From Lachnospiraceae bacterium (GTDB lineage: Bacteria > Bacillota > Clostridia > Lachnospirales > Lachnospiraceae): 64,000 bases of DNA. The DNA lies in NCBI GenBank assembly GCA_024685005.1, contig JAIKWF010000024.1, positions 1 through 64,000 on the forward strand, written 5' to 3'. Each line of letters begins with the position of its first letter. The first letter of the stretch is position 1. Shown piece after piece: positions 49,877 through 59,597 of this stretch. The position numbers and the translations under genes were made by a program. The notes beneath the pieces were generated by a model, which did no database searches, had not been told where the DNA came from, and saw nothing but the letters and a program-made list of their open reading frames with translations.

Positions 49877-51937
49877 ATGAATGATGAATTATATCTTCTG
49901 GCAAAGGAAAGGCTTTCGGAGCTTCATGAGGAAGAGATCGTAAGCATGCCCTATCGTTCCTTTTTCCGGAGAACCGCTTTTTTCCTGCTGGAGCTTTGCA
50001 GGATCGGCGAGGAGATAGAAACAGAAAGTGATAAATGGAGTCTTTCCGACTGGAGAAATGTAAACGTACTTTTGTATGCGGATATCCGCGGCGAGCTGTA
50101 TGAAGCAAGCTTTGCCAACCCGGATTTTGCAGTCAGTACGGTAGGGAAAAAGTTCGGAACCTTCTTTTCTTTTATTTATATGCAGATGCGAAGCTGCATC
50201 CCTGATGTTTTTGAAGGAAACAGGGACAGACTTCTTCGGCATATCCATTATTTCCTGGGGCTGTATTCCACTTTTTGCGAGGCAGCACAGGAGAAAAAAA
50301 CAGAGCCTGACTTTGAGACCGTCCGGGACGGTTTGATCGATTTCGTTCTTTATCTGTATGAAGAAGAGGCAAATGACAACGTTCTTTCCAAAGTAGATCC
50401 GGATCAGGATTTTGCTTACCGGATCATTATGGAGTCTGATTTTGCCGATCTGTCATATCTGTATCGATTCGGGGAATACATTTCCGAAGACGTTTGCAAA
50501 ACCGCAACTTACATCGGTTCACTTCCCGAGGAAACCCTGCGTCTTATGGCTGATACCTATACGGAGGGCTATCGCATCGGTTTTGAAAAGGCGGGTAAGG
50601 ACCTTTCCAAAAAAGGAGCCGTGCAGATCATTTATCCTCTGGGATTTGAGCCTATGATAAAGTTAGCAATAGCTAATTTTAAAGAGATGGGACTTCGCCC
50701 TGTGATCCGCAGGGAAACTGTCAGCCTTACGGAAAAACGCTATGGTTCTTCCTACGGCTATTACAGTGAGAACCCTAACAGACAGTGCGAATATGATCAC
50801 AGAGAAGATGCGGCCTTTTTCCTGAACAAAAAAGTGTGCGAAAAGAGACTGCAGTTTTTGAAGGCGGCCTTTGAAGAGCATAAAGAAAAATCCCGCGCCG
50901 TGGCAGGACCTGCGGTGGTGGAAACTTTCGGCGAGGAGTTGTTTCATCCGGTGAACAAAAAAACCGCGGCGGCCTTTAACGAAAAGCAAAGAGATCTGGA
51001 AGCCTCCTATTATTCCGAGGCGGCGGCCATTACGAATAAGTATATTCCGGGGGATGAGAGAAGCTTTACCATTATCGCATTTCCCCTGCCCCAGATCGGG
51101 GAAGAGTATCCTAAGATCATGGAAGATGTGATCAGGCTCAATACTCTGGACTGGCGTCTTTATGAAAAGATCCAGCAGACCATGATCGACAGTCTGGATA
51201 CATGTAATGCGGTATACATCAAAGGAAAAGACGGAAACGAGACGGATCTTCGCCTCAGCCTGATCCCCCTTTCGGATCCGGAAAAAGAGACCATTTTTGA
51301 AAACTGTGTGGCGGATGTAAACATCCCTGTGGGAGAAGTCTTTACCTCACCTGTTTTGGCAGGCACCAACGGTGTGCTCCATGTAAAGAGAGTCTTTTTG
51401 AACGGACTGGAATACAGGGATCTTCGCTTTACCATCAAAGAGGGCCGGGTAGTAGATTACGGCTGTGCTAATTTTGAGAGCGAGGAAGAATGCAGAACCC
51501 TCATCGAGAGTCGGATCCTGCATCATCATAAAAATGTTCCCCTGGGGGAACTGGCCATCGGCACCAACACAACGGCTTACAAAATGGCAAAAGAATATGA
51601 CATTGAGGATAAGCTTCCCATTCTTATCGCGGAAAAAACGGGGCCCCATATTGCAATCGGGGATACCTGCTATTCCTACAATGAAGACATGAAGGTATAC
51701 AATACCGACGGCAAAGAGATCATCGCCAGAGACAATGAGATTTCCATTTTACGGAAAAGTGAAGATGAGAGTCAGCGGAAAAAAGCATATTATCATTGCC
51801 ATACCGATGTGACGATTCCTTACGAGGAACTGGCCGTATTATACGGTGAAACGAAGGACGGGCAGCGCATCACCATATTGGAAGACGGAAGATTTGTTCT
51901 TCCCGGTACGGAAGAACTGAATAAACCCTTAGACTGA
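49877..51937 (+). CDS. M29-type aminopeptidase with long N-terminal extension
   Basis: A 686-residue protein, against about 410 for a typical M29 (thermophilic metalloaminopeptidase) member. The C-terminal half, from about residue 280, carries the family pattern: NIPVGEVFTSPVLAGTNGVL, RDLRFTIKEGRVVDYG, PLGELAIGTN, GPHIAIGDTCYS and HCHTDVTIPY, with Glu, His, Tyr and Asp metal ligands. It should remove N-terminal residues from peptides using a co-catalytic metal pair. The first 270 residues (ELYLLAKERLSELHEEEIVS, then helical) are not part of the catalytic fold and resemble no domain I recognise. It follows the small membrane proteins closely and is probably the last gene of the pyrFE transcript. 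Confidence 0.82.
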   Translation: MNDELYLLAKERLSELHEEEIVSMPYRSFFRRTAFFLLELCRIGEEIETESDKWSLSDWRNVNVLLYADIRGELYEASFANPDFAVSTVGKKFGTFFSFIYMQMRSCIPDVFEGNRDRLLRHIHYFLGLYSTFCEAAQEKKTEPDFETVRDGLIDFVLYLYEEEANDNVLSKVDPDQDFAYRIIMESDFADLSYLYRFGEYISEDVCKTATYIGSLPEETLRLMADTYTEGYRIGFEKAGKDLSKKGAVQIIYPLGFEPMIKLAIANFKEMGLRPVIRRETVSLTEKRYGSSYGYYSENPNRQCEYDHREDAAFFLNKKVCEKRLQFLKAAFEEHKEKSRAVAGPAVVETFGEELFHPVNKKTAAAFNEKQRDLEASYYSEAAAITNKYIPGDERSFTIIAFPLPQIGEEYPKIMEDVIRLNTLDWRLYEKIQQTMIDSLDTCNAVYIKGKDGNETDLRLSLIPLSDPEKETIFENCVADVNIPVGEVFTSPVLAGTNGVLHVKRVFLNGLEYRDLRFTIKEGRVVDYGCANFESEEECRTLIESRILHHHKNVPLGELAIGTNTTAYKMAKEYDIEDKLPILIAEKTGPHIAIGDTCYSYNEDMKVYNTDGKEIIARDNEISILRKSEDESQRKKAYYHCHTDVTIPYEELAVLYGETKDGQRITILEDGRFVLPGTEELNKPLD

Positions 51938-52000
51938 TCCGAAGCTCCGACAGAGCGGGATCAGGCCTACGGGAAACAGCAGTAAAAAGGAGGAAACAAA

Positions 52001-52507
52001 ATGGCACAGGTTGGTATTATCATGGGATCCGATTCGGATATGCCCGTTATGCGAAAGGCAGCGGACGTCTTAAAGGAGCTGGGAGTTACGTTTGATATGC
52101 ATATCATTTCGGCGCACAGGGAGCCGGATGTATTTTTTGAGTATGCAAAGGGTGCGGAAGAGGCAGGATATAAGGTGATCATTGCCGGCGCCGGAATGGC
52201 AGCCCATCTTCCGGGGATGTGTGCGGCGATTTTCCCCATGCCGGTCATTGGTGTGCCTATGCATACCACTTCCCTGGGAGGAAGAGATTCCCTTTATTCC
52301 ATCGTGCAGATGCCTTCCGGCATTCCCGTTGCAACGGTGGCCATCGGCGGAGGCGCCAATGCGGGAATTCTTGCAGCCAAGATCCTGGCAACATCCGACA
52401 GCGAACTTCTTTCCCGTCTGAAAGAATATACAAAAGGCATGAAGGAAGCGGTACAAAAAAAAGATGCTGCCCTGCAGGATACGGGATACGAAAATTACGG
52501 AAAATAA
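52001..52507 (+). CDS. purE: N5-carboxyaminoimidazole ribonucleotide mutase
   Basis: A 168-residue class I PurE. Motifs are IIMGSDSDMPVMRKAA, IISAHREPD (catalytic His), GAGMAAHLPGM and TSLGGRDSLYSIVQMPSGIP. It shifts the carboxyl group of N5-CAIR to give CAIR in purine synthesis. It usually needs PurK to make N5-CAIR; purK is not seen here. An AAAAGGAGG ribosome binding site precedes the ATG. It starts the purE-purM-purD group, which follows the peptidase gene after 63 bases. Confidence 0.97.
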   Translation: MAQVGIIMGSDSDMPVMRKAADVLKELGVTFDMHIISAHREPDVFFEYAKGAEEAGYKVIIAGAGMAAHLPGMCAAIFPMPVIGVPMHTTSLGGRDSLYSIVQMPSGIPVATVAIGGGANAGILAAKILATSDSELLSRLKEYTKGMKEAVQKKDAALQDTGYENYGK

Positions 52508-52548
52508 GCACAAGCTAACTTTTTAACCAGACAAAAAGGAGAAAAAAG

Positions 52549-53574
52549 ATGGATTACAAAAAAGCAGGTGTGGATATCGAAGCAGGATATCGCAGTGTGG
52601 AACTGATCAAAGAATCGGTGAAAAAAACCATACGTCCCGAGGTGTTGGGAGGTATCGGCGGATTCGCCGGCGCCTTTGATCTTTCCGGGATCAAGAAGAT
52701 GGAAGATCCGGTGCTTCTGTCCGGAACGGACGGATGCGGCACCAAAGTGAAGCTGGCTTTTCTGATGGACAAGCATGATACCATCGGTATTGACTGCGTT
52801 GCCATGTGTGTAAATGACATCGCCTGCAGCGGTGGAGAGCCCCTCTTTTTCCTGGATTATATTGCCTGCGGAAAAAATGAGCCGGAAAAGATCGCAGCTA
52901 TCGTATCCGGTGTGGCTGAAGGGTGCCTCCAGTCCGGCGCTGCCCTTGTGGGAGGCGAGACAGCAGAGCATCCGGGGCTGATGCCGGAAGATGAATATGA
53001 CCTGGCGGGATTTGCCGTAGGTGTGGTTGATAAAAAAGAAATGATCACGGGAGCATCCATTGCCCCGGGAGATGTGCTGATCGGACTTCCTTCTTCCGGT
53101 GTGCACTCCAACGGCTTTTCTCTGGTCCGGAAAGTATTTGAAATGACAAAAGAGAATCTGGAGACTGTATACGATGAGCTGGGAGATACCTTGGGCAACG
53201 TACTTTTGGCGCCCACAAAGATCTACGTGAAGGCCCTGCGCTCCATCAAAGAAGCAGGCATCACCCTGAAGGGATGCAGCCATATTACGGGCGGCGGTTT
53301 TTACGAGAACATTCCCCGTATGCTGCCGGATGGTGTGAAGGCAGTGGTTAAAAAGGACAGCTATCCTGTTCCTCCCATCTTCCCGCTGATGGCCGCAAAA
53401 GGGAACATCGAAGAACAGATGATGTACAATACCTTTAACATGGGCCTGGGAATGGTGCTTTGCGTGGATGCGGCAGATGCGGACAAGACGCTGGCTGCTT
53501 TGGAACAGGCAGGAGAGAAGGCTTATATTGTGGGCAGTATCGAAAGCGGTGAAAAGTGTGCCCAGCTGGTCTGA
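52549..53574 (+). CDS. purM: Phosphoribosylformylglycinamidine cyclo-ligase (AIR synthetase)
   Basis: A 341-residue PurM with [56 protein letters not shown] and the C-terminal [16 protein letters not shown]. It closes the imidazole ring of AIR using ATP in the cytoplasm. It is 41 bases downstream of purE with an AAAAAGGAG ribosome binding site. purN and purC are absent from this group, so the rest of the pathway must lie outside the window. Confidence 0.97.
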   Translation: MDYKKAGVDIEAGYRSVELIKESVKKTIRPEVLGGIGGFAGAFDLSGIKKMEDPVLLSGTDGCGTKVKLAFLMDKHDTIGIDCVAMCVNDIACSGGEPLFFLDYIACGKNEPEKIAAIVSGVAEGCLQSGAALVGGETAEHPGLMPEDEYDLAGFAVGVVDKKEMITGASIAPGDVLIGLPSSGVHSNGFSLVRKVFEMTKENLETVYDELGDTLGNVLLAPTKIYVKALRSIKEAGITLKGCSHITGGGFYENIPRMLPDGVKAVVKKDSYPVPPIFPLMAAKGNIEEQMMYNTFNMGLGMVLCVDAADADKTLAALEQAGEKAYIVGSIESGEKCAQLV

Positions 53575-53651
53575 AGAAGGCAGCGCGGCAGTAAACAGAT
53601 GACAGATACGTGATGCTCCGGGCAGAGCGTGAAACAGGCAGGAGGAGAAAA

Positions 53652-54923
53652 ATGAAAGTACTGATCGTAGGCGGCGGCGGAAGAGAACACGCCATTGCAG
53701 CCAGCGTTAAAAAAAGCTCCAGAGTAGATAAGATCTATTGCGCTCCGGGAAATGCAGGCATAGCACAGATCGCAGAGTGCGTTCCCATCGGCGTGATGGA
53801 GTTTGACAAACTGGTAAACTTTGCCAAAGAAAAAGAGATCGATCTGACCATCATCGGTCCCGATGATCCTCTGGTTGCAGGTGTTGTGGATCCTTTTGAA
53901 GCAGCGGGCCTGAGAGTTTTCGGACCGAGAAAGAATGCTGCTATATTAGAGGGCAGCAAGGCTTTTTCCAAGGATCTTATGAAAAAATATGAGATTCCCA
54001 CTGCGGCATATGAGACCTTTGATGATCCGAAACAGGCCATGGCCTATCTGGAAACGGCAGATTATCCCATCGTATTAAAGGCAGACGGTCTAGCTTTGGG
54101 AAAAGGCGTATTGATCTGCAATACAAAGCAGGAAGCCATGGACGGTGTTAAGAGCATCATGGAGGATAAGAAGTTCGGAGATGCGGGAAACCGTATGGTT
54201 GTGGAAGAATTCATGACGGGACGTGAGGTATCGGTACTGACCTTTGTGGACGGCAAGACCGTTCGGGTAATGTCCTCCGCCCAGGATCACAAGCGTGCAA
54301 AAGACGGAGATCAGGGTCTGAATACGGGCGGTATGGGAACCTTTTCACCCAGCCCCTTCTATACGCCCGAGATCGATGCTTTTTGCAAAGAGCATATTTT
54401 CCAAAAGACCGTGGACGCCATGAGAGCGGAAGGCAGAGAGTTTAAGGGCATCATCTTCTTCGGTCTGATGCTGACAGAAAAAGGCCCCAAGGTTTTGGAA
54501 TACAATGCAAGATTCGGCGATCCGGAAGCACAGGTGGTGCTGCCGAGACTGGAAAACGACATCATCGATGTGGTGGAAGCCTGCATTGACGGCCGTCTGG
54601 ATCAGATGGAAGTTACCTTTACCGACAATGCCGCTGTCTGCGTTGTGCTGGCAAGTGACGGTTATCCCGTTTCCTATGAAAAGGGCTATCCCATCGAAGG
54701 TCTCTCAGCCTTCGACGGTAAGGAAGATTATTTCTGCTTCCACGCAGGCACCGCAGAAAAAGACGGAAAGATCGTTACAAACGGAGGAAGGGTTTTGGGC
54801 ATCACCGCTACAGGGGATGATCTGAAAACAGCCCGCCGGAAAGCATATGAAGCAACGGAGTGGGTATCCTTCGACAACAAATATAAGAGAAACGATATCG
54901 GAAAAGCCATCGACGAGTGCTGA
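53652..54923 (+). CDS. purD: Phosphoribosylamine-glycine ligase (GAR synthetase)
   Basis: A 423-residue ATP-grasp enzyme from the ATG at 53652, which follows CAGGAGGAG; a frame starting at 53610 has no such site. Motifs are MKVLIVGGGGREHAIA, IGPDDPLVAGVVD, VLKADGLALGKGVLI, GMGTFSPSPFYTPE and EYNARFGDPEAQVVLP. It joins phosphoribosylamine with glycine. Phosphoribosylamine is the product expected of PurF-type enzymes, so the PurF-like protein at 43384 is of interest here. No clear terminator is seen after it. Confidence 0.97.
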   Translation: MKVLIVGGGGREHAIAASVKKSSRVDKIYCAPGNAGIAQIAECVPIGVMEFDKLVNFAKEKEIDLTIIGPDDPLVAGVVDPFEAAGLRVFGPRKNAAILEGSKAFSKDLMKKYEIPTAAYETFDDPKQAMAYLETADYPIVLKADGLALGKGVLICNTKQEAMDGVKSIMEDKKFGDAGNRMVVEEFMTGREVSVLTFVDGKTVRVMSSAQDHKRAKDGDQGLNTGGMGTFSPSPFYTPEIDAFCKEHIFQKTVDAMRAEGREFKGIIFFGLMLTEKGPKVLEYNARFGDPEAQVVLPRLENDIIDVVEACIDGRLDQMEVTFTDNAAVCVVLASDGYPVSYEKGYPIEGLSAFDGKEDYFCFHAGTAEKDGKIVTNGGRVLGITATGDDLKTARRKAYEATEWVSFDNKYKRNDIGKAIDEC

Positions 54924-55022
54924 TGTTTACATAAAGAAAAAATGCAAGTTATCTTTCATGCGTAAAAAGTCGGAAAAACCGTGGAAATTCCGAGAAAAAT
55001 ATCTCGAAAGGGCATCTTTTGG

Positions 55023-55051
55023 TTGACGTAATATATCTCCCATAGTATGAT
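55023..55051 (+). promoter_or_regulatory. Promoter of the SH3b-cadherin-like envelope protein gene
   Basis: TTGACG (55023-55028), a 17-base spacer and TATGAT (55046-55051). It lies in the 211-base gap after purD. Confidence 0.65.
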
Positions 55052-55134
55052 AAGCATGGATTGTTATGTTAATTATGAATGAAATCCTGCAGAATACGAA
55101 AGAGTTGAAATCAGTGAATCAGAGGGAGAATATC

Positions 55135-57204
55135 ATGGTGTCGATCAAAAACAGGTGTAGTTTGCGTGGGCTCAGTCGTCTGACCGGTTTCTGTATGGCA
55201 GCTTTTCTGCTGTCGGGAATAGGCAGGGCGGAGGCACTTGCTTCCATTGGAACGGGCGTGATCACCGCAGATCAGGTGAATGTGCGATCCGATGCGGGCG
55301 TGCAGGCAGGGAAAGTAGCCACACTTCCTATGGGAACCCAGACAGTGATCGATTCCGTTAAGGCGGATCCCAGCGGAAAGTACTGGTATCAGCTTTCTTT
55401 TGTATTAGACGGAAAGACATATACAGGTTACGTGCTGGGAGACTATGTGAAATATTCCGCACCTGAAAACACAGCGGACCAGGCAAAGCAGGAAAAGAAG
55501 AAAAAGAAGAAGAAAAAAGACAAAAACGCCACCACCGATGTGGCAGTTGATGCCCAGGGAGAGGTGACGGAAGTTGCCGTACCCGCGGAGATCGTCCAGG
55601 CGGTAGCGGCAGCCGAAGAGAGCAGACAGAAGAAAGAAAAAGAAAAGAAGAACAAAACCGAAGAGGCAGACACCCAGAATGCCGAAACCGGTTTTTACAA
55701 AGGACAGAAGGCTCTGGCTGTGGGAGATCAGATCCGGGTCAGAAAATCGCCTGTTACAGGAGATACGGTAGGGTATCTTAAGAAGGATAAAAAAGTCACC
55801 TTAAAGAAAATGGAGACTGCATCCGACGGAAATGTATGGTATAAGGTTAAATACAAAGAAAACGGAGTATCCGTCACAGGATATGTAAGATCCGATTTCC
55901 TTGCGCCCCAGCCTAAGAAGGGGACCACGGAGAAGGCGTCCGAAACGGAAAGCGTTGAAATGAGCGATGCCGAGTTTGAGGATTACATGAACAGACAGGG
56001 CTTCCCGGAAGGCTACAAATCCGGACTTCGGACCCTGCATGCTGCCCATCCGAACTGGACCTTTGTGGCAGTGGGAACAGGACTTGACTGGAATGAAGCG
56101 CTGAATGCGGAAAGTAAAGTGGGTCTGAATCTGGTATCGGCCGGTGCCATTGCATCCTGGAAATCCACGGATACGGCGGCCTATAACTGGAAGAAAAATA
56201 CCTGGTATACCTTTGACGGCGGCAGCTGGGTAGCGGCATCACCGGCGCTGATCGCATACTATATGGATCCCCGGAACTTTTTATCGGATCCCCAGATCTA
56301 TCAGTTTGAATCCCTTGAGTATCATGAGTATCAAAATGAGACCGGGGTGAAGAACCTGCTGGCGGGAACCTTTATGAAGGGGAAATATAAAGAAGCGGAC
56401 GGAACCAAGCGCTCCTATGCCGAGACCTTTACCCAGGTTGGAAAACAGGTGGCGGTAAATCCCTATCATTTGGCAGCAAGATGCTATCAGGAGCAGGGAG
56501 CAGGCACCAGCGATTCTGTTTCCGGCTCTGTTCCGGGATTTGAGGGTATTTACAATTACTTCAATATCGGAGCCTATGCTTCCGGCGGAAACACGCCCAC
56601 CAGACAGGGCCTGATCTATGCATCCTCTTCCTGTGAGGGAGCGGCCAATTACGAAAGGCCCTGGAACAGCCGTTATCAGTCTATTTTGGGCGGCGCGACC
56701 TATCTTGCGGAGAAGTACATAAAAGTGGGGCAGAACACCCTGTATTTCCAGAAGTTTAACGTGGTCAATCGAAAGAACGGCCTTTACAAGCATCAGTATA
56801 TGGGCAATGTACAGGCGGCTTCCAGCGAAGCGGCAAGAATGTGCAAGGCCTATGAAGGAAACGACACAGCTCTGGTATTTTACATTCCGGTATATAAGAA
56901 TATGCCGAAGGAAGTATGTGCTAAACCCGGAGCAGATCAGAATCCCAACGATTATCTTTCCGGTCTTTCCGTGGAAGGGTTTGAGATTTCGCCTGCCTTT
57001 GACGGAGCGAAAAGCGAATATTCCCTGACGGTGAAAAAGAAAGTGGAAAGTGTTGTGATCGCGGCAACACCCGCAGCAGCTACGTCCACCGTTTCCGGAA
57101 CGGGAGAGGTTTCCCTTGAGAGGGGAGAAAACAAGATTGTGATCACCTGTCGCTCTGCGGCAGGGTCAAGCAGAGAATATACTTTGACGATCAAAAGAAA
57201 ATAA
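55135..57204 (+). CDS. Secreted SH3b - glucosaminidase-like - cadherin-like envelope protein
   Basis: A 689-residue protein from the ATG at 55135 (AGAGGGAGAA upstream; an ATG at 55066 is too far forward). A signal peptide (residues about 12-37; GFCMAAFLLSGIGRAEALAS) is followed by two bacterial SH3 domains (ITADQVNVRSDAGVQAG; ALAVGDQIRVRKSPVTGDTV) separated by a Lys/Glu-rich linker. A glucosaminidase/lysozyme-like domain (PLxxxYMDPRNFLSDPQIYQF, NPYHLAARCYQEQG) comes next. A C-terminal cadherin-like beta-sandwich (SPAFDGAKSEYSLTVKKKVE) ends the protein. It probably cleaves or remodels peptidoglycan outside the membrane. It is followed after 23 bases by the cohesin-cadherin protein gene, probably co-transcribed. 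Confidence 0.87.
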   Translation: MVSIKNRCSLRGLSRLTGFCMAAFLLSGIGRAEALASIGTGVITADQVNVRSDAGVQAGKVATLPMGTQTVIDSVKADPSGKYWYQLSFVLDGKTYTGYVLGDYVKYSAPENTADQAKQEKKKKKKKKDKNATTDVAVDAQGEVTEVAVPAEIVQAVAAAEESRQKKEKEKKNKTEEADTQNAETGFYKGQKALAVGDQIRVRKSPVTGDTVGYLKKDKKVTLKKMETASDGNVWYKVKYKENGVSVTGYVRSDFLAPQPKKGTTEKASETESVEMSDAEFEDYMNRQGFPEGYKSGLRTLHAAHPNWTFVAVGTGLDWNEALNAESKVGLNLVSAGAIASWKSTDTAAYNWKKNTWYTFDGGSWVAASPALIAYYMDPRNFLSDPQIYQFESLEYHEYQNETGVKNLLAGTFMKGKYKEADGTKRSYAETFTQVGKQVAVNPYHLAARCYQEQGAGTSDSVSGSVPGFEGIYNYFNIGAYASGGNTPTRQGLIYASSSCEGAANYERPWNSRYQSILGGATYLAEKYIKVGQNTLYFQKFNVVNRKNGLYKHQYMGNVQAASSEAARMCKAYEGNDTALVFYIPVYKNMPKEVCAKPGADQNPNDYLSGLSVEGFEISPAFDGAKSEYSLTVKKKVESVVIAATPAAATSTVSGTGEVSLERGENKIVITCRSAAGSSREYTLTIKRK

Positions 57205-57227
57205 GTCGATCAAAAAAGGAGAACATC

Positions 57228-59531
57228 ATGAGTAAGAACAAAATCCGTGTCATCTTCGGAAAGAAAGCATTCGCAGGAATCCTTACGGCAGGTCTTTGCG
57301 TCCTGGGCGCTGCAAATGTATTTGCGGCAGGAACGGTCAGCGTGACCGCATCCAAAGCAAACGCATCGGTTTCGGAACAGATTACCGTAAATGTACAGAC
57401 TTCACAGCCGGAGGATCCGGCTACACCGCCTCAGATCTCGGTAAATTATGATCCGGCGGTATTGCAGTTTGATTCCTGTGATGTGGAATACGGCGGAGGA
57501 GAAGGCGGACTTGTTACCCTGACGGGAACCGGCGGCAATATCACCTTTACCGCACTTTCAGCAGGAAGCGCCAGCATCAATGCGGAAGCCATCATCGATG
57601 ATGACGGAAACAATCCGGCAACCGGAAGTGCATCCGTTACCGTAGGCGACGGGGCAGCAGCAGAGGCAGATACGGCAGCAGCCGGAGCGGCAGCGACCAA
57701 GGCAACCCTGAAGGGTCTTGCCATTGATCCCGGTGTTCTCTCTCCCGCATTTACGCCGGAGAATACCCAGTATACCATTACGATCCCGGAAGGCGTGACC
57801 GATATCACCGTCAGCGGCGGCGTATCCGATCCTTCTTCCCAGATCACACAGGCAACCGGTTTTAAAGGCCTTGGAGACGGAGAAAGCCAGGCTGTCATTA
57901 TCGTGACCGCAGCAGACGGCTCCACACTGGAGTATCATTTTAATGTGGTTCACGGCGATGTGGAAGCAGCCAAGGCAGCACTTTCCGCAGAAGAGGCGAC
58001 GACGCCTGAGACCCAGAGTACGGAGCAGACGGAAGCTGCTGAGACTCCTGCAGGTTCCATGAGCGCAGGAGCAGGATTGGGAACCGATGCCATCACCAGC
58101 AATAATATGACCATTCTCATCGGCCAGAATTCCTATACCATTCAGCCGGTGATCCCCGACGATATGGTTCCCGAAGGGGCAACCAAAACCTCTATTACTT
58201 ACGCAGACCAGAATATCGAGGCCATCACACTGTCAGGAGGAGCACTTACCCTTGTTACTGCAAAGTCCAGCACCGACGGCAGCGATAAACTGTTTTTGTA
58301 TGATGCATCCCAGAACACATTCCAGGGATTTGTAACCATCATGGCGGCAAACGGAAGCTACATCGTTCCCGTGGCACTGCCCGCATCCCTGCCGGATGGC
58401 TTTGTGGTTGAGGGAACCGAGATCGGCGGCTCCTATATCACCTGCGGGAAGCTGAAGGATTCCAGCGTTCAGCAGAGAGAAAACGTTTGTCTGTTATATG
58501 CCATGGATCAGGATCAGAATCAGGATTACTATCTCTATGATCTTTCCGGCGGCGGCTATGTACATTTCCTGAATACGGGATCTTCCTACGGAGCAGCCAA
58601 GGGATTCTCCAAGCGTGCCATCGCTATCATCGCACTGCTGGCGGTAATGCTCTTTATCAGCATCATCATTATGCTTGTTATGGCTCTTAAGAGAGGAGAG
58701 GATGTAACCCTTCTTGACGAAGAGGAGCCGGAAGAGCCCATAGAGGAAGATCTGTTTGAAAAACCCAGAAAGAAAAAGGTGGCCCGCATTGAGCCGGAAG
58801 AAGAGCCCCAGGCACCTGCCAGAAGCACGGTGAAAAAGAAAAAGAGACCTGTGGTAAAGGAAGTGGTGGAAGATCCTTATGATGAGGATGTTGAGCCTGA
58901 ATACGATGACGATATGGAAGAGGAACCGATAAGAAAGCCGGCTCCCAGAAAGAAAAAAACCGTTAAGACCGAAGTGGAGGAACTGGCGGAAAAATCCATG
59001 CCGGAGCCCACTGTAAAGAAGGTAAAAAGAGCGCCCAGACCGGCAGCGGAAGAAGCACCGGAGAGTGAGCAGGAAGCAGCACCCCAGCCGGCACCCACAG
59101 TAAAGAAAGTTAAGGCTCCCCGTCCGGAGAAGCCGGTTTATACAGAGGAGACGGATGACGATTTTGATATCGATCGTGAGATCTCCGCTATGAAGGAAAA
59201 AGCCGTACAGAAAAATGCAACGGCAAGGATCGCCAATGTAGAGGCAAACCTGAAAAAGCAGGGTGTTACCAGAACAGTTATGCCGGAAGGATCCGAAGCT
59301 GCGGTAAGACCGAAAAAACCTGTTAAAAGACCGGAGTCAAAAAACGGAAAAACCATTCGTCCTCAAACAGGGGAGAGCGGACAGGCCAGAGTGAAGGTGA
59401 CCAAAAAGGTGACGGAAAAAGGCGTGACCTATACCACGGGCAAGATCCCCATTACCGTAGTTGAGGCTGAAAAGAGCCAGGATGCGGAACGCTCAAGTGT
59501 ACCCATCTTTACCTTAGGGGATGATGAATGA
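57228..59531 (+). CDS. Cohesin and cadherin-like membrane protein with long charged tail
   Basis: A 767-residue protein. A signal peptide (residues about 12-34; AFAGILTAGLCVLGAANVFAA) leads to a cohesin-like domain (35-140; SVTASKANASVSEQITVNVQ, ISVNYDPAVLQFDSCDV). A cadherin-like domain follows (about 160-245; LKGLAIDPGVLSPAFTPENT). After a Glu/Thr-rich linker and another beta region, a membrane helix (about 463-485; AIAIIALLAVMLFISIIIMLV) leads to a cytoplasmic tail of about 280 residues, rich in Lys, Pro and Glu with repeated KKVKR/PRP-type motifs. No dockerin partner was recognised in the window. It may connect outer wall structure to a cytoplasmic partner. Confidence 0.82.
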   Translation: MSKNKIRVIFGKKAFAGILTAGLCVLGAANVFAAGTVSVTASKANASVSEQITVNVQTSQPEDPATPPQISVNYDPAVLQFDSCDVEYGGGEGGLVTLTGTGGNITFTALSAGSASINAEAIIDDDGNNPATGSASVTVGDGAAAEADTAAAGAAATKATLKGLAIDPGVLSPAFTPENTQYTITIPEGVTDITVSGGVSDPSSQITQATGFKGLGDGESQAVIIVTAADGSTLEYHFNVVHGDVEAAKAALSAEEATTPETQSTEQTEAAETPAGSMSAGAGLGTDAITSNNMTILIGQNSYTIQPVIPDDMVPEGATKTSITYADQNIEAITLSGGALTLVTAKSSTDGSDKLFLYDASQNTFQGFVTIMAANGSYIVPVALPASLPDGFVVEGTEIGGSYITCGKLKDSSVQQRENVCLLYAMDQDQNQDYYLYDLSGGGYVHFLNTGSSYGAAKGFSKRAIAIIALLAVMLFISIIIMLVMALKRGEDVTLLDEEEPEEPIEEDLFEKPRKKKVARIEPEEEPQAPARSTVKKKKRPVVKEVVEDPYDEDVEPEYDDDMEEEPIRKPAPRKKKTVKTEVEELAEKSMPEPTVKKVKRAPRPAAEEAPESEQEAAPQPAPTVKKVKAPRPEKPVYTEETDDDFDIDREISAMKEKAVQKNATARIANVEANLKKQGVTRTVMPEGSEAAVRPKKPVKRPESKNGKTIRPQTGESGQARVKVTKKVTEKGVTYTTGKIPITVVEAEKSQDAERSSVPIFTLGDDE

Positions 59532-59544
59532 TCCCCGGTTTGAA

Positions 59545-59583
59545 TTGACAAGATGGTACTCCTGTTATAGACTTGATATAACA
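59545..59583 (+). promoter_or_regulatory. Promoter and palindromic operator of the GntR-clpC operon
   Basis: TTGACA (59545-59550), a 17-base spacer and TAGACT (59568-59573). The inverted repeat TGTTATA-GACTTGA-TATAACA (59563-59583) overlaps the -10, which fits autoregulation by the YtrA-type GntR protein encoded just downstream. Confidence 0.75.
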
Positions 59584-59597
59584 GAGGTGATGGGAAA

